From Flavobacterium sp. UBA7680 (GTDB lineage Bacteria > Bacteroidota > Bacteroidia > Flavobacteriales > Flavobacteriaceae): a stretch of DNA of 50,910 nucleotides. The stretch is from positions 60,444-111,353 of the forward strand of contig NZ_DLHA01000031.1 in assembly GCF_002482975.1 (NCBI RefSeq), given 5' to 3'. Of the stretch, positions 16,248 to 25,030 are shown in pieces; position 1 is the first letter of the stretch, and the number at the start of each line of letters is the position of its first letter. Position numbers and translations under genes: made by a program. The notes beneath the pieces were generated by a model. It ran no database searches. It had not been told where the DNA came from and was given only the letters and a program-made list of their open reading frames with translations.

Positions 16248-17705
16248 TTAATGGGTTTTAATTTGCCCAAAAGATGCCGGTTTCGAAAATACAGACTTAT
16301 TCATAATTGGGTTTCCATTGTCTTCTCTAAGAGGACCATCTGTGAATTTACGAATTATAAATTGCTTTTGAGTATCATCATAATAGCTCAAAATAGAGTA
16401 GTCTTTTAGTTTTATAATGTTTTGAAGTAATACATTTTTGTTGATTCCTAAATAATAGAAAATATTATCAATTGCCAAAGGCTCTGATTTTACTGAAGTT
16501 GAAAAATCATTATTCTCGTTCATTACAGCATCAAAGAAAACCATTTTGTTTTGTGAATAATAGGAGTTTCCAGCATCATAAAAATCATTTTGCCCGTATT
16601 GGAAATTAGAAACAATGTATTCTACATAACCTCCAAATGTTAGGTAGCTGTTTTTTTTGTTTTCTAAAACAGAAACTCCAACGCTTAAATCTGTTAATTG
16701 TTTTAGGAATTTAGCCGTAGTTTTTAATTCCTGAGGTTTGTTATTATTTGTTTGAAGAAATAAAGGAGAATTTTTAAAACGGATGGTATCGTTTTTTGAT
16801 ACCGAAATGTTTTTAATCATTTTTCCTGACTCGAAATCTTTTATATCAAACAAAAATTCCTCGCTGTTAGCCTTGATTTGGTAGAGTTTATTTTGATTAT
16901 AAAATGAATTAGAAGTTTTAGAGGTTTTAAGAGAAGCAGGCTGATTAAAATTTCTCTCAGTAACTTCAAGTGTTTTTATGTTAAGATCAAAAACTTGTGT
17001 TTTTTGAAAACTATAGTCAAATGTCAACATAATATGATCGTCAAGAACATACATTTTGTTTATGCTTGAAGCTTTATCAAGAGGATTAAAATCATTTAAC
17101 TCCATTTTTTCAATGGGATAGTATCGAATAAGGGAGCTAAAAGTTAAGTTTTGCCCTTTTTCGGTTTGAAATTTAAAATCTGAAAAATCGAACATTTTTA
17201 TTTCACAGTTTCCGTTTTTAAATTCATAAAGCAGAAGATGCTGCTGGCTTTTTTCTTTGGCCAGAACATAAAAATTATTGTTCTTTTGAAAACTCGTTAT
17301 AATATATTCATTGCCTTCGGGAAAATCAAAATTTAAAGATCTTGAAGTTTTTGTCTCCAAAAAATATTTAACGATCCTGATATTTCTTGAATTCTGAGAG
17401 CTCCAGTAAAGCAGCGGATTACCATCTTCGTTAATACTGCAGCCAATTAACGATCTCTTTTCTACACTTTTTATAGAATCTGTAAATTGATTGGTGAGAA
17501 ATAGTGATTTGTTATATTTTAAAATGTTGACCTTTTTGTCATCGGCCGCAAAAACATAAATATCATGCGTTTTTACATCTTCAACATTTAAAATTTGACC
17601 ATCTTCCAGAGGATTGTTTAGGTTTAATGGAAATGAATTCAATACTGTCTGGCTTAACAATACTGATTTAGAAAGTAAAAGCAAAAAAAGTACAAGTTTT
17701 TTCAT
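16248..17705 (-). CDS. Secreted protein of unknown function
   Basis: A 485-residue protein with a clear signal peptide (KKLVLFLLLLSKSVLLSQ, cleavage after about residue 19). The mature part has no cysteine cluster, no membrane helix and no C-terminal sorting domain that I can recognise. It is rich in beta-strand-like repeats, with alternating hydrophobic and Asn/Lys/Ser residues, which would suit a beta-propeller or beta-sandwich, but this is inference. Likely periplasmic or surface-exposed. It stands between ferritin and an OmpA-family gene on the same strand, with gaps of 94 and 156 bases, so no operon is evident. Confidence 0.8.
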   Translation of the reverse strand: MKKLVLFLLLLSKSVLLSQTVLNSFPLNLNNPLEDGQILNVEDVKTHDIYVFAADDKKVNILKYNKSLFLTNQFTDSIKSVEKRSLIGCSINEDGNPLLYWSSQNSRNIRIVKYFLETKTSRSLNFDFPEGNEYIITSFQKNNNFYVLAKEKSQQHLLLYEFKNGNCEIKMFDFSDFKFQTEKGQNLTFSSLIRYYPIEKMELNDFNPLDKASSINKMYVLDDHIMLTFDYSFQKTQVFDLNIKTLEVTERNFNQPASLKTSKTSNSFYNQNKLYQIKANSEEFLFDIKDFESGKMIKNISVSKNDTIRFKNSPLFLQTNNNKPQELKTTAKFLKQLTDLSVGVSVLENKKNSYLTFGGYVEYIVSNFQYGQNDFYDAGNSYYSQNKMVFFDAVMNENNDFSTSVKSEPLAIDNIFYYLGINKNVLLQNIIKLKDYSILSYYDDTQKQFIIRKFTDGPLREDNGNPIMNKSVFSKPASFGQIKTH

Positions 17706-17806
17706 GGGTTTTTACGGGCAAATATTATTCCAAATTTAATGAAATTATTGTGATTATAATTTAAGCATAGAAAGTGGAATAGATATTTTGAAACATTAAA
17801 ACACAA

Positions 17807-17838
17807 AAAAGCCCGAAAGAATTAACTTTCGGGCTTTT
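17807..17838. terminator. Rho-independent terminator downstream of the OmpA-family gene
   Basis: AAAAGCCCGAAAG at 17807-17819 pairs with CTTTCGGGCTTTT at 17826-17838 around a 6-base loop, giving a 13-bp perfect stem. On the minus strand it is followed by a T-run, so it ends transcription of the gene at 17862-18992. Confidence 0.88.
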
Positions 17839-17861
17839 GAATTAATTACTTTTTAAAAGAA

Positions 17862-18992
17862 TTATTTTACTTTAAAAGTAACTCTTCTAGCTAATCTTCT
17901 AGCTTCATCAGAATCTTTTTGGATTGATGTATCTGCTCCAGCAGGAATAACATTTAATCTTGAAGAAGCAATTCCAGCTTGAGTTAGAATCTTTTTAACA
18001 TTTTCTGCTCTTGCATTTGATAATTTCTCATTGTAATCTGCTTTTCCAACTTGGTCAGCATATCCAATAATATCAAGAGATGCAGAAGGATTTTTTCTTA
18101 AATAAGATAATACAACATCAATTGCAGCAGTTGAATTTTCGATAGGAGTTGCTTTGTTGAAATCAAAGTATACGCTGTAATACTTGTCATTAATCAAATC
18201 TTTAACAACATCTCTGTCGTTTACCATATTGTTTGTAACTGGTTTTTCTACGATAACTTGCTTTTCTGGCATGTTTTTGATTCTGTTTTCAAGATCAGCA
18301 ATTTTGTTGTCATACGCTGAAAGATCAACATTTTCAGAAACTACAGTCCAGTCAGCATGTTTAGTGTTTTTACCTAAATAAACATTTAACCCCACTGTAC
18401 CGTTGAAAATTAATCCAGAGAAACCTCTGTTTCCAGGAAGTGCAGCTCCGTCAAAAGATCTGTCTTGAGATGCATTAAAAATTGAAGAGAAATCTCCAGT
18501 TAAAGCAAGTCTGTTTGATAATTTTATTTGACCAGTTACACCAGCAATAAAGTTACCCATTTCGTCTGCTCCTCTAAAGCTATCACTTCTTAATTGAGAG
18601 TAACCAAAACCAGCATGTCCTAACAATCCAATAGTATTAGTCCATGTTTCAAAATTCATGATACACCCTAAGTTCGCAACAGCTTGTAAATCTACTCTGT
18701 AGTATTTTGAATCAAAATCTAAAGAGTTGCTTTTACCTTTAAAACTGTTGTAACCAACATCAGCTTTTAAACCGAATTTGTTATTGAACATGTAACGTAC
18801 TCCGAAATCACCAACCCATGGACTTGGCGTACTTGTAAAGTAACCGTCAGAAAATGGTTTTTGAGGCTTGTTTACACCACCAGCAAATTCTATAGACCAC
18901 TTATTGTAATTGTTCGAAGAATTTGTTTCTGTTTGTGCATTTACGCCTGTTAAGCCTAAAGCAAATGCAAGAATAATTACAGATTTTTTCAT
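17862..18992 (-). CDS. OmpA family outer membrane protein
   Basis: A 376-residue outer membrane protein. It has a signal peptide (KKSVIILAFALGLTGVNAQ), an N-terminal beta-barrel (about residues 30-210, alternating strands such as WSIEFAGGVNKP and GVRYMFNNKFGLKADVGYNS), a short coiled linker (LSAYDNKIADLENRIKNMPE, about 225-245) and a C-terminal OmpA peptidoglycan-binding domain (about 265-376: YYSVYFDFNK, DIIGYADQVGKADYNEKLSNARAENVKK, RRLARRVTFKV). It should tie the outer membrane to peptidoglycan. It is monocistronic with a strong terminator, which fits a highly expressed porin-like protein. Confidence 0.95.
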   Translation of the reverse strand: MKKSVIILAFALGLTGVNAQTETNSSNNYNKWSIEFAGGVNKPQKPFSDGYFTSTPSPWVGDFGVRYMFNNKFGLKADVGYNSFKGKSNSLDFDSKYYRVDLQAVANLGCIMNFETWTNTIGLLGHAGFGYSQLRSDSFRGADEMGNFIAGVTGQIKLSNRLALTGDFSSIFNASQDRSFDGAALPGNRGFSGLIFNGTVGLNVYLGKNTKHADWTVVSENVDLSAYDNKIADLENRIKNMPEKQVIVEKPVTNNMVNDRDVVKDLINDKYYSVYFDFNKATPIENSTAAIDVVLSYLRKNPSASLDIIGYADQVGKADYNEKLSNARAENVKKILTQAGIASSRLNVIPAGADTSIQKDSDEARRLARRVTFKVK

Positions 18993-19100
18993 TGTAATTT
19001 GAGTTTTAAAATTTTCCCCAAACCAACGAATTTAATACAGCTTGACTATTCCAGTAAAAGGTATTATAGTATTAAAATAAGACAAAAAGTAAGATAAGGA

Positions 19101-19733
19101 TTATTTTTTATTCATCTGATCCTGAAGCAAATCTACAAATTGACCTACGTGTAAACCGTCCATTAAGCCATGATGTACGTGAACAGACATTGCAATGGTA
19201 CGTTTTCCTGTCTCAGATGTTATCATTTTACCAAAAGAAACTTTAGGACAGCTGTCTGGAAATGTATAGCTTCTGGCATGCGAAAGCGAAGTAAAATTCA
19301 ACCACGGAATTGCCGAAAAATGAATCACATTATCGTCATCAAAAGATCTCGTGAAAAGTCCGGTTGTGTTTTGAATGCGTTCGATTTCTGCAAGGGCATT
19401 TTTTTCGAAGATTTTAAAATCAGGGTTATATTCAATTAATGAAAACCCGAAAGTGCCGTCTTCACGACCAATTGTTGCCGAAACGTCTATGCGGTCATTA
19501 ATGTATATTTTGCCATCGGCAATTCTGTACCTGAAATTTTCGATTGCGTTTACAGCAACCAGTGTTTTATGTAGATAGAAAAGGAAAAAAGAAACCTTAA
19601 GTTCTTTGGAAATTTCATAAGCTTTTGTGCAGTCAATTTCGACAGTTGCACCAAAAAAAGGTTCTTCCATTCTGCAGAAATGTGCGAAATGCTCTTTTCT
19701 GTTCCAGTTTTCTAAGTCTAAAAGTGTTTTCAT
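19101..19733 (-). CDS. Chloramphenicol acetyltransferase family protein (CatA-like fold)
   Basis: A 210-residue trimeric CAT-fold acyltransferase. The start LDLENWNRKEHFAHFCRMEEP matches the CAT N-terminus, and the active-site motif HHGLMDG (residues 187-193) supplies the catalytic histidine (H188). PWLNFTSL (144-151) corresponds to the conserved NPWVSFTS region of CATs. Length is normal (CATs are about 210-220). Whether the true substrate is chloramphenicol is unknown, since many chromosomal relatives are uncharacterised. It overlaps the HAD gene by 4 bases and has no mobile element nearby, so it looks like a native operon member rather than acquired resistance. Confidence 0.9.
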   Translation of the reverse strand: MKTLLDLENWNRKEHFAHFCRMEEPFFGATVEIDCTKAYEISKELKVSFFLFYLHKTLVAVNAIENFRYRIADGKIYINDRIDVSATIGREDGTFGFSLIEYNPDFKIFEKNALAEIERIQNTTGLFTRSFDDDNVIHFSAIPWLNFTSLSHARSYTFPDSCPKVSFGKMITSETGKRTIAMSVHVHHGLMDGLHVGQFVDLLQDQMNKK

Positions 19734-20440
19734 TTTATTAAATTATGGACTACTTCTGTAATCTTTTCGAATGAACTAAAATGTTCGTGTTCAACTTTAT
19801 GGTTTATTTTTTCATGTTCCCAAGTGGTGTGAAACGGAATGTGAACGGCATAACCGCCAATTTCTAAAACTGGCAGAATATCTGATTTTAATGAATTTCC
19901 AATCATTAAAAATTCATGTGCCTGAATATCTAAACGGCCAAGCAGTTTCTCATAATCAATTTCTTGTTTGTCTGACATTACTTCGATATGATGAAAATAA
20001 TGACCTAAACCAGAACGATGCAATTTGCTGTGCTGATCTTTTAAGTCGCCTTTTGTGGCAACGACCAATTTATATTTTCCGTGTAAAGCCTGCAGCGTTT
20101 CTTCGATTCCGTCGAGCAATTCGATTGGCTTTTCGAGTAGCTCTTTTCCATACTGAATTATCTTTTCGATCACTTCAACCGGAATTGTATTGTTTGAAAT
20201 GTTCATCGCCGCTTCAATCATCGAAAGAATATATCCTTTAATTCCGTAACCGTACAAAGGCAGATTTGCAATTTCGATTTTAAATAATTCCTGCGAAATA
20301 CCTTGATGCGAAAGATAATCTTCCATCAAAGCGCAAAACTTGTGTTCTGTTTCCTGAAAATAAGGTTCGTTTACAAATAAAGTATCATCGGCATCAAATG
20401 CGATTACTTTTAAGTTTGGTATTTTGTTTTTATGTAACAT
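19730..20440 (-). CDS. HAD family hydrolase (phosphatase-like)
   Basis: A 236-residue HAD-superfamily enzyme. Motif I is AFDADDTL with D16 (nucleophile) and D18. Motif II is VVATKG. Motif IV includes FLMIGNSLKSDILPVLEIGG. The cap is helical and lies between motifs I and II (about 25-110). Expected activity is hydrolysis of a phosphate monoester, substrate unknown. The gene runs directly into the CAT-family gene with a 4-base overlap, implying translational coupling. The 164-base region upstream is filled with dispersed repeats. Confidence 0.9.
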   Translation of the reverse strand: MLHKNKIPNLKVIAFDADDTLFVNEPYFQETEHKFCALMEDYLSHQGISQELFKIEIANLPLYGYGIKGYILSMIEAAMNISNNTIPVEVIEKIIQYGKELLEKPIELLDGIEETLQALHGKYKLVVATKGDLKDQHSKLHRSGLGHYFHHIEVMSDKQEIDYEKLLGRLDIQAHEFLMIGNSLKSDILPVLEIGGYAVHIPFHTTWEHEKINHKVEHEHFSSFEKITEVVHNLIK

Positions 20441-20489
20441 AAGTTTTTTGTTTCAGGTTTTTTTTTGTTTCAAGTTTCAGGTTTTTTAG

Positions 20490-20600
20490 CCACGAATTGC
20501 ACTAATTTCCACTAATTTTTTGCCACAGATTAAAATGATTTTAAGGATTTTTTAAAAAATAAATCCGCGTAAACCTGTTTAATCCGTAAAATCCGCGGGC
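20490..20600. repeat. Mosaic of dispersed intergenic repeats
   Basis: The gap between two minus-strand genes contains CCACGAATTGCACTAATTTC, TTGCCACAGATTAAAATGA and an AATCCGCG word. Related words occur at 5260-5430, 7040-7065, 38975-39055 and 41335-41385. No gene or stable palindrome was found here. Confidence 0.55.
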
Positions 20601-20604
20601 CAAC

Positions 20605-21489
20605 TTATTTAGAAAACATTCTTTTTAAAGAAATTGTTTTATCATAAAAAGTAATTCGGATTCCGAAAAGTAAAACGATTCCACCGAAAACCATTTGTAA
20701 AGTTATTTTTTCTTCTAAAAATAACCAAGCTAAAATAGAGGTAATTACAGCCTGACTCAATAAACTCAATGAAACTCTGGTCGCGCGCATGTGCTGCGTC
20801 GCATAACTAATCGAAAGCCAGGCGCACAATTGGCAAATTACGGCTTGAAGAATGAGAACAAACCAACCCGTATTTGAAAATCCTTTAAAAGACTCGTTTA
20901 AAGAATAACAAAGAATTCCCAGATAAAGACTCGAAGCCAATAAACTAATGGTCATAAACGATAAAACATCGACTTGGGAAAGTACATTTTTGCTGACCAA
21001 AAGATAAATCGAATATAAGATTCCGGATAAAACAGCAAATAGAAAAGCTTGATTAAAGTTCAAATCAATAAAAAACTCAAATCCAACTAAAGTCACCATT
21101 CCGAATAAAGAAACAATTGTTCCAATCCAAAAGTTTGTTGCTGGTTTTGATTTCAGAAATAAAAAGGAACCAATTCCAACCCAAACCGGAGATAAATTTG
21201 TGAGTAAAGAAGCCTGAGTTGCACTAGAATCCTGAATGGCGATATTCCAAACTGCAACATCCGAAGAAAACAAAACACCGCAAAGCATTGCCAAAAGAGT
21301 AAATTTCAAACTCGGAAGTTTAAAGTTTTTACTTAAAACAACATAAGGCAAAAGTAAAACGACTGCAAAAAACATTCGGTAAAAAGCCGAAATTAATCCC
21401 GGCGTTAAACGTAATTTAACCAATATAGGAAAAATCGAAATGCAGAGTATACCGCAGATTAAGGCTAATCTTGGTTTGGTGATTTTCAT
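20605..21489 (-). CDS. EamA/DMT superfamily membrane transporter
   Basis: A 294-residue protein with ten hydrophobic helices arranged as two EamA repeats (about residues 6-135 and 145-285). Markers are the Pro/Arg-rich loops such as LTPGLISAFYRMFFAV in the first repeat and GIVLLFGI at the end of the second. It probably exports a small metabolite such as an amino acid, substrate unknown. ATG 21489 gives MKITKPRLALICGIL as a natural N-terminus. An upstream in-frame start would add 23 residues and run into a repeat. It stands alone on the minus strand. Confidence 0.9.
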   Translation of the reverse strand: MKITKPRLALICGILCISIFPILVKLRLTPGLISAFYRMFFAVVLLLPYVVLSKNFKLPSLKFTLLAMLCGVLFSSDVAVWNIAIQDSSATQASLLTNLSPVWVGIGSFLFLKSKPATNFWIGTIVSLFGMVTLVGFEFFIDLNFNQAFLFAVLSGILYSIYLLVSKNVLSQVDVLSFMTISLLASSLYLGILCYSLNESFKGFSNTGWFVLILQAVICQLCAWLSISYATQHMRATRVSLSLLSQAVITSILAWLFLEEKITLQMVFGGIVLLFGIRITFYDKTISLKRMFSK

Positions 21490-21536
21490 TATTATATTTT
21501 TTGCTAAGTTCTTGTTTTTAATAATGTGAATCAAGG

Positions 21537-21767
21537 AAAAATGTGCCGTTGACCACAAAACATCGATAGTGCGTTAGTTATTTTTAATAAAAGTAAATCA
21601 AGTATGAAAATGTGCCGTTAGGCACAAAATATCGGTAGAAAAAATAAATTGGAATAAATCCAGCGTGCCGTAGGTACGCAATGGTTATTGTTGTTGCGTA
21701 CCTACGGCACGCCAACGAATATCGAACCCAATTGTCTACCGATATTTTGTGCCTAACGGCACATTTT
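21537..21767. repeat. Nested inverted repeats: 33-bp outer arms and 19-bp inner arms
   Basis: The outer arms, 21607-21639 and 21735-21767, are perfect 33-base reverse complements (core TGTGCCGTTAGGCACA). Inside them lie a perfect 19-base pair, 21663-21681 and 21694-21712 (GCGTGCCGTAGGTACGCAA and its complement), around a 12-base loop. A degenerate third copy of the outer arm is at 21537-21569. The block fills the gap upstream of the EamA gene and could fold into a long hairpin in DNA or RNA. Confidence 0.93.
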
Positions 21768-21817
21768 TACCTTTGATTCTATTGTAATAAGAGGATTAAA
21801 TTTGTTTTTGTGTGGTA

Positions 21818-22096
21818 TTATGCATTCATGATTTTCCGGCAGGCATTGTTAATTTCCTTATCAGAAAATTGCCCGAGCGTTTCTGCCAGCATTTTGCTGG
21901 TTCTAATGGAGTTTATCATTCTGATTCTCAGATCTTGATCATCGCCCATTTCGGTTAACAGAATTGTCTCGAAAATTTCAGTCAAATATTCGGGATGATC
22001 TCTAAAATCATCTACAAACCAAAGGTCTGAAAGGAATTTTGCCATTGCTGTCATTACAGCTGTTTCTGTTGTTTTTTCATTTTCTCTTTTTTGCAT
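21818..22096 (-). CDS. Small soluble protein of unknown function
   Basis: A 92-residue, mostly helical, acidic protein (TAMAKFLSDLWFVDDFRDHP, TEIFETILLTEMGDDQDLR, NSIRTSKMLAETLGQFSDKE). No signal peptide, membrane helix or cysteine motif. I do not recognise the family. Codon use and composition look like the neighbours, and the ATG at 22096 is clean. It is isolated between two repeat-rich intergenic regions, which makes an operon partner unlikely. Confidence 0.7.
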   Translation of the reverse strand: MQKRENEKTTETAVMTAMAKFLSDLWFVDDFRDHPEYLTEIFETILLTEMGDDQDLRIRMINSIRTSKMLAETLGQFSDKEINNACRKIMNA

Positions 22097-22118
22097 AAAC
22101 CTGAAAATATTAAACGCA

Positions 22119-22206
22119 CGAATCCCTCGTTTTAGATGTGCAAAAAATACCCCATAGGGATAGGTTTTCCCATTGTTTCCTCAGGGACATCATGACGAGG
22201 GATTCG
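22119..22206. repeat. 12-bp inverted repeat framing a short element
   Basis: CGAATCCCTCGT at 22119-22130 is the exact reverse complement of ACGAGGGATTCG at 22195-22206, with 64 bases between. The interior holds a CCCATAGGGATAGG segment. Together with the next repeat it fills the 357-base gap 22097-22453, in which I see no gene. Confidence 0.7.
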
Positions 22207-22340
22207 CTTATGTTAACTTTTATTAGAAGTTCCTAAATAAATCCTATAGTGTATTTTTTGCAGAACAAACTTACAAATATAAATTTGAAAGAAATAATAA
22301 AATGTAGGAATTTTATTTGTGTTTTGATTCTGTCAGTGCT

Positions 22341-22425
22341 GTCATTTCGAGGAACGAGAAATCGCACTAGAAACTCAACAACAGTGCGTGAATCTCGCGT
22401 GCGATTTCTCGTTCCTCGAAATGAC
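22341..22425. repeat. 26-bp inverted repeat (TCATTTCGA...GAAATCGCA family)
   Basis: Arms 22341-22366 and 22400-22425 are perfect reverse complements with a 33-base loop. It lies downstream of metG and upstream of the small unknown gene, and could act as a terminator. Relatives are at 29901-30006 and 42310-42413. Open frames crossing it on either strand are palindrome artefacts, not genes. Confidence 0.92.
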
Positions 22426-22453
22426 AAACGATATGCTTAATGTCTAAATCAGT

Positions 22454-24583
22454 TTAATTTACAGTCGCTCCATTTGGCGCATCAGCATCAGGATTTACAA
22501 AAACCAATTTACCTTCGGCATTTGTTGTCATCAAAATCATTCCCTGGCTTTCAACTCCACGTAAAGCTCTTGGCGCTAAATTGGCTAAAACAGAAACACG
22601 TTTTCCGATGATTTCTTCTGGAGAAAAACTCTCAGCAATTCCCGAAACAATTGTACGAACGTCAATTCCTGTATCAACTTTAAGAACCAAAAGTTTGTTT
22701 GCTTTTGGCATTTTTTCTGCCTCAAGAATAGTTCCAATACGAATATCCATTTTGGCAAAATCATCAAACTGAATTAAATCTTTTTGTGGTTCAGCTTGTT
22801 TGTTTTCGGCAAGGTTAGCGGTTTTTGTAGCTTCCAATTTATCTATTTGTTTTTGTATTTCTTCGTCTTCTATTTTTGCGAAAAGCAATTCTGCTTCACC
22901 AATTTGATGGCCTTCTGGAATTAAATCTGAATTTTGAGACACATCTTCCCACTTAATTAGTACAGGAGTTGGAAGATTGTGCTTTCTCATTTCACGTTCT
23001 TCAACTACTGTGTATTTTTCCTCATTTTTTACAACATTCACATTAAGTATTCTTTCTAGTTTTTTTGTTGTAAAAGGTAAAAATGGTTCGCATAAAACGC
23101 TCAACGCAGCAGCAATTTGAAGTGCAACATACATTTGGGTTTTTACACGCTCCGGATCGTCTTTCATTACTTTCCAAGGCTCTTCATCGGCAAGATATTT
23201 ATTTCCTAAACGGGCAACATTCATCAATTCACCTAAAGCTTCACGGAATCTGTAACGCTCAATTGAACTTGCAATTACAGCTGGATACGCTTTTAATTCT
23301 GCTAAAGTTGCTTCGTCAACTTCTGTAAATTCATTTGGAGCTGGAATAACACCTTCGTAATATTTGTTGGTTAAAACCACAACACGATTAATGAAATTTC
23401 CGAAAATAGCAACTAATTCATTGTTATTTCTCGCTTGAAAACTTTTCCATGTAAAATCGTTGTCTTGTGTTTCCGGAGCATTTGATGTTAAGGCGTAACG
23501 CAATACATCTTGTTTCCCAGGAAAATCTTCTAAATATTCGTGTAACCAAACTGCCCAGTTTTTTGAAGTCGAAAGCTTATTTCCTTCTAAATTTAAAAAC
23601 TCATTTGCGGGAACGTTGTCTGGTAAAATATAACTTCCTTCGGCTTTAAGCATTGCAGGGAAAATGATACAGTGAAAAACAATATTGTCTTTCCCAATAA
23701 AGTGAACCAGTTTCGTTTCTTCATCTTTCCAGTATGGTTCCCAGTCTTTTCCTTGGCGCGCTGCCCATTCTTTCGTAGAAGAAATGTATCCAATAGGCGC
23801 ATCAAACCAAACATATAATTTTTTTCCTTCGGCACCTTCAACAGGAACATCAATTCCCCAGTCAAGGTCACGCGTTACAGCACGAGGCTCAAGTCCGCCA
23901 TCGATCCAAGATTTAACTTGTCCGTAAACGTTAGGTTTCCAGTCCTTTTTATGACCTTTTATGATCCATTCTGTCAAAAAATCAGAATAACGGTCTAAAG
24001 GCAAAAACCAGTGTTTTGTTTCTTTTAAAATTGGAGTTTCTCCGGTAATGGTTGATTTTGGATTAATTAAGTCCGTCGCATTCAAAGTCGATCCGCAATT
24101 TTCACATTGATCTCCGTAAGCTCCATCATTACCACATCTTGGGCAAGTTCCTACCACAAAACGATCTGCTAGAAACTGATTTGCTTTTGCATCGTACAAC
24201 TGCTCTGTAACTTCTTCAATAAAATCGCCTTTATCGTACAAAGTTCTAAAGAATTCTGAAGCTGTATCGTGATGAACTTTAGCCGAAGTTCTGGAATAAT
24301 TATCAAAAGAAATATCGAAATCAGAAAATGATTTGCGAATGATTTCGTGATATTTATCTATAACTTCTTGTGGCGTAACTCCTTCTTTTTTTGCTTTCAT
24401 CGAAATTGCAACACCGTGTTCATCGCTTCCGCAGATAAAAGCAACATCTTTATTTTGCAAACGCAAATATCTCGAATATATATCTGCAGGCACGTAAACC
24501 CCCGCCAAATGGCCAATGTGGATTGGTCCGTTTGTATAAGGTAATGCTGCCGTAATAGTATATCTCTTTGGATTTTGTATCAT
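22454..24583 (-). CDS. metG: Methionyl-tRNA synthetase
   Basis: A 709-residue class I aminoacyl-tRNA synthetase that charges tRNA-Met. HIGH is at residues 22-25, the zinc knuckle cysteines are C147, C150, C160 and C163 (CPRCGNDGAYGDQCENCGS), and the KMSKS-equivalent is KLSTS at 336-340. The anticodon-binding helical domain follows, and residues about 605-709 form the EMAPII/Trbp111-like tRNA-binding and dimerisation domain (FAKMDIRIGTILEAEKMPKA). All parts are complete. The ATG at 24583 is preceded by a TATTTTTG box and a small palindrome overlapping the likely transcription start. It is probably monocistronic. Confidence 0.98.
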   Translation of the reverse strand: MIQNPKRYTITAALPYTNGPIHIGHLAGVYVPADIYSRYLRLQNKDVAFICGSDEHGVAISMKAKKEGVTPQEVIDKYHEIIRKSFSDFDISFDNYSRTSAKVHHDTASEFFRTLYDKGDFIEEVTEQLYDAKANQFLADRFVVGTCPRCGNDGAYGDQCENCGSTLNATDLINPKSTITGETPILKETKHWFLPLDRYSDFLTEWIIKGHKKDWKPNVYGQVKSWIDGGLEPRAVTRDLDWGIDVPVEGAEGKKLYVWFDAPIGYISSTKEWAARQGKDWEPYWKDEETKLVHFIGKDNIVFHCIIFPAMLKAEGSYILPDNVPANEFLNLEGNKLSTSKNWAVWLHEYLEDFPGKQDVLRYALTSNAPETQDNDFTWKSFQARNNNELVAIFGNFINRVVVLTNKYYEGVIPAPNEFTEVDEATLAELKAYPAVIASSIERYRFREALGELMNVARLGNKYLADEEPWKVMKDDPERVKTQMYVALQIAAALSVLCEPFLPFTTKKLERILNVNVVKNEEKYTVVEEREMRKHNLPTPVLIKWEDVSQNSDLIPEGHQIGEAELLFAKIEDEEIQKQIDKLEATKTANLAENKQAEPQKDLIQFDDFAKMDIRIGTILEAEKMPKANKLLVLKVDTGIDVRTIVSGIAESFSPEEIIGKRVSVLANLAPRALRGVESQGMILMTTNAEGKLVFVNPDADAPNGATVN

Positions 24584-24584
24584 A

Positions 24585-24610
24585 ACTCAATTTTATTGAG
24601 TGCAAAAATA
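24585..24610 (-). promoter_or_regulatory. metG -7 element with an adjoining 7-bp palindrome
   Basis: On the minus strand TATTTTTG (24603-24610) is a perfect -7 box. Between it and the ATG lies ACTCAAT-TTT-ATTGAGT (24585-24601, plus strand), a perfect 7-bp dyad over the expected transcription start and short leader. It could be an operator or a 5'-end hairpin. No -33 box was found. Confidence 0.5.
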
Positions 24611-24670
24611 AGCAATAGAATTGAGATTTTGTTATTACACGGAGATTCGCTGAGGTTTTCGTTGTGTTTT

Positions 24671-24886
24671 TAATCTCGCAAAGTCGCAGAGACGCAAAGT
24701 TTTTTAATCTAAGTTGTTCAATTGCCTCCAGCTTTAGCTGGAGGTTACATGAAGATAATTTGTGTGGCTTTAGCCAAAACGCATATTTTGGCTAAAGCCG
24801 ATTTTGAAGGCAATCATAATTTCATCCAGCTAAAGCTAGACGCAATTAAATAAAATACTTTGCGTCTCTGCGACTTTGCGAGATTA
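24671..24886. repeat. Three nested inverted repeats in a 447-base gene-free region
   Basis: Outer arms 24671-24700 and 24857-24886 are perfect 30-base reverse complements (core CGCAAAGTCGCAGAGACG). The second layer, 24721-24742 and 24825-24846, matches at 20 of 22 positions (CCAGCTTTAGCTGG core). The innermost layer, 24766-24779 and 24786-24799, is a perfect 14-bp hairpin (GGCTTTAGCCAAAA) with a 6-base loop. No gene is seen between 24584 and 25030. Confidence 0.93.
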
Positions 24887-25030
24887 TTTCGCCGCAACAA
24901 CAAAAATCTTTGTGAATCTCTGCGATAAAAACCCATAAAATAGAACCAGTTTAAACTAGCATTACAAGTAAAATCTTCGAGATTTATTTCGCAATCTTTG
25001 CTTTCCGAAAAAAAACAAAAAAACAAGTTT

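Noticed and set aside
19101..19733. Acquired antibiotic-resistance gene
   Set aside because: No mobile element, integrase or composition shift is nearby, and it is coupled to a HAD gene in an operon-like manner.
21607..21767. CRISPR-like repeat structure
   Set aside because: The copies are inverted and differ in spacing and length. There are no regularly spaced direct repeats and no cas genes.
22233..22440. Open frames on both strands near 22.3 kb that read almost the same residues
   Set aside because: They run through a perfect inverted repeat, so each strand mirrors the other. They have no family resemblance and no gene-like composition.
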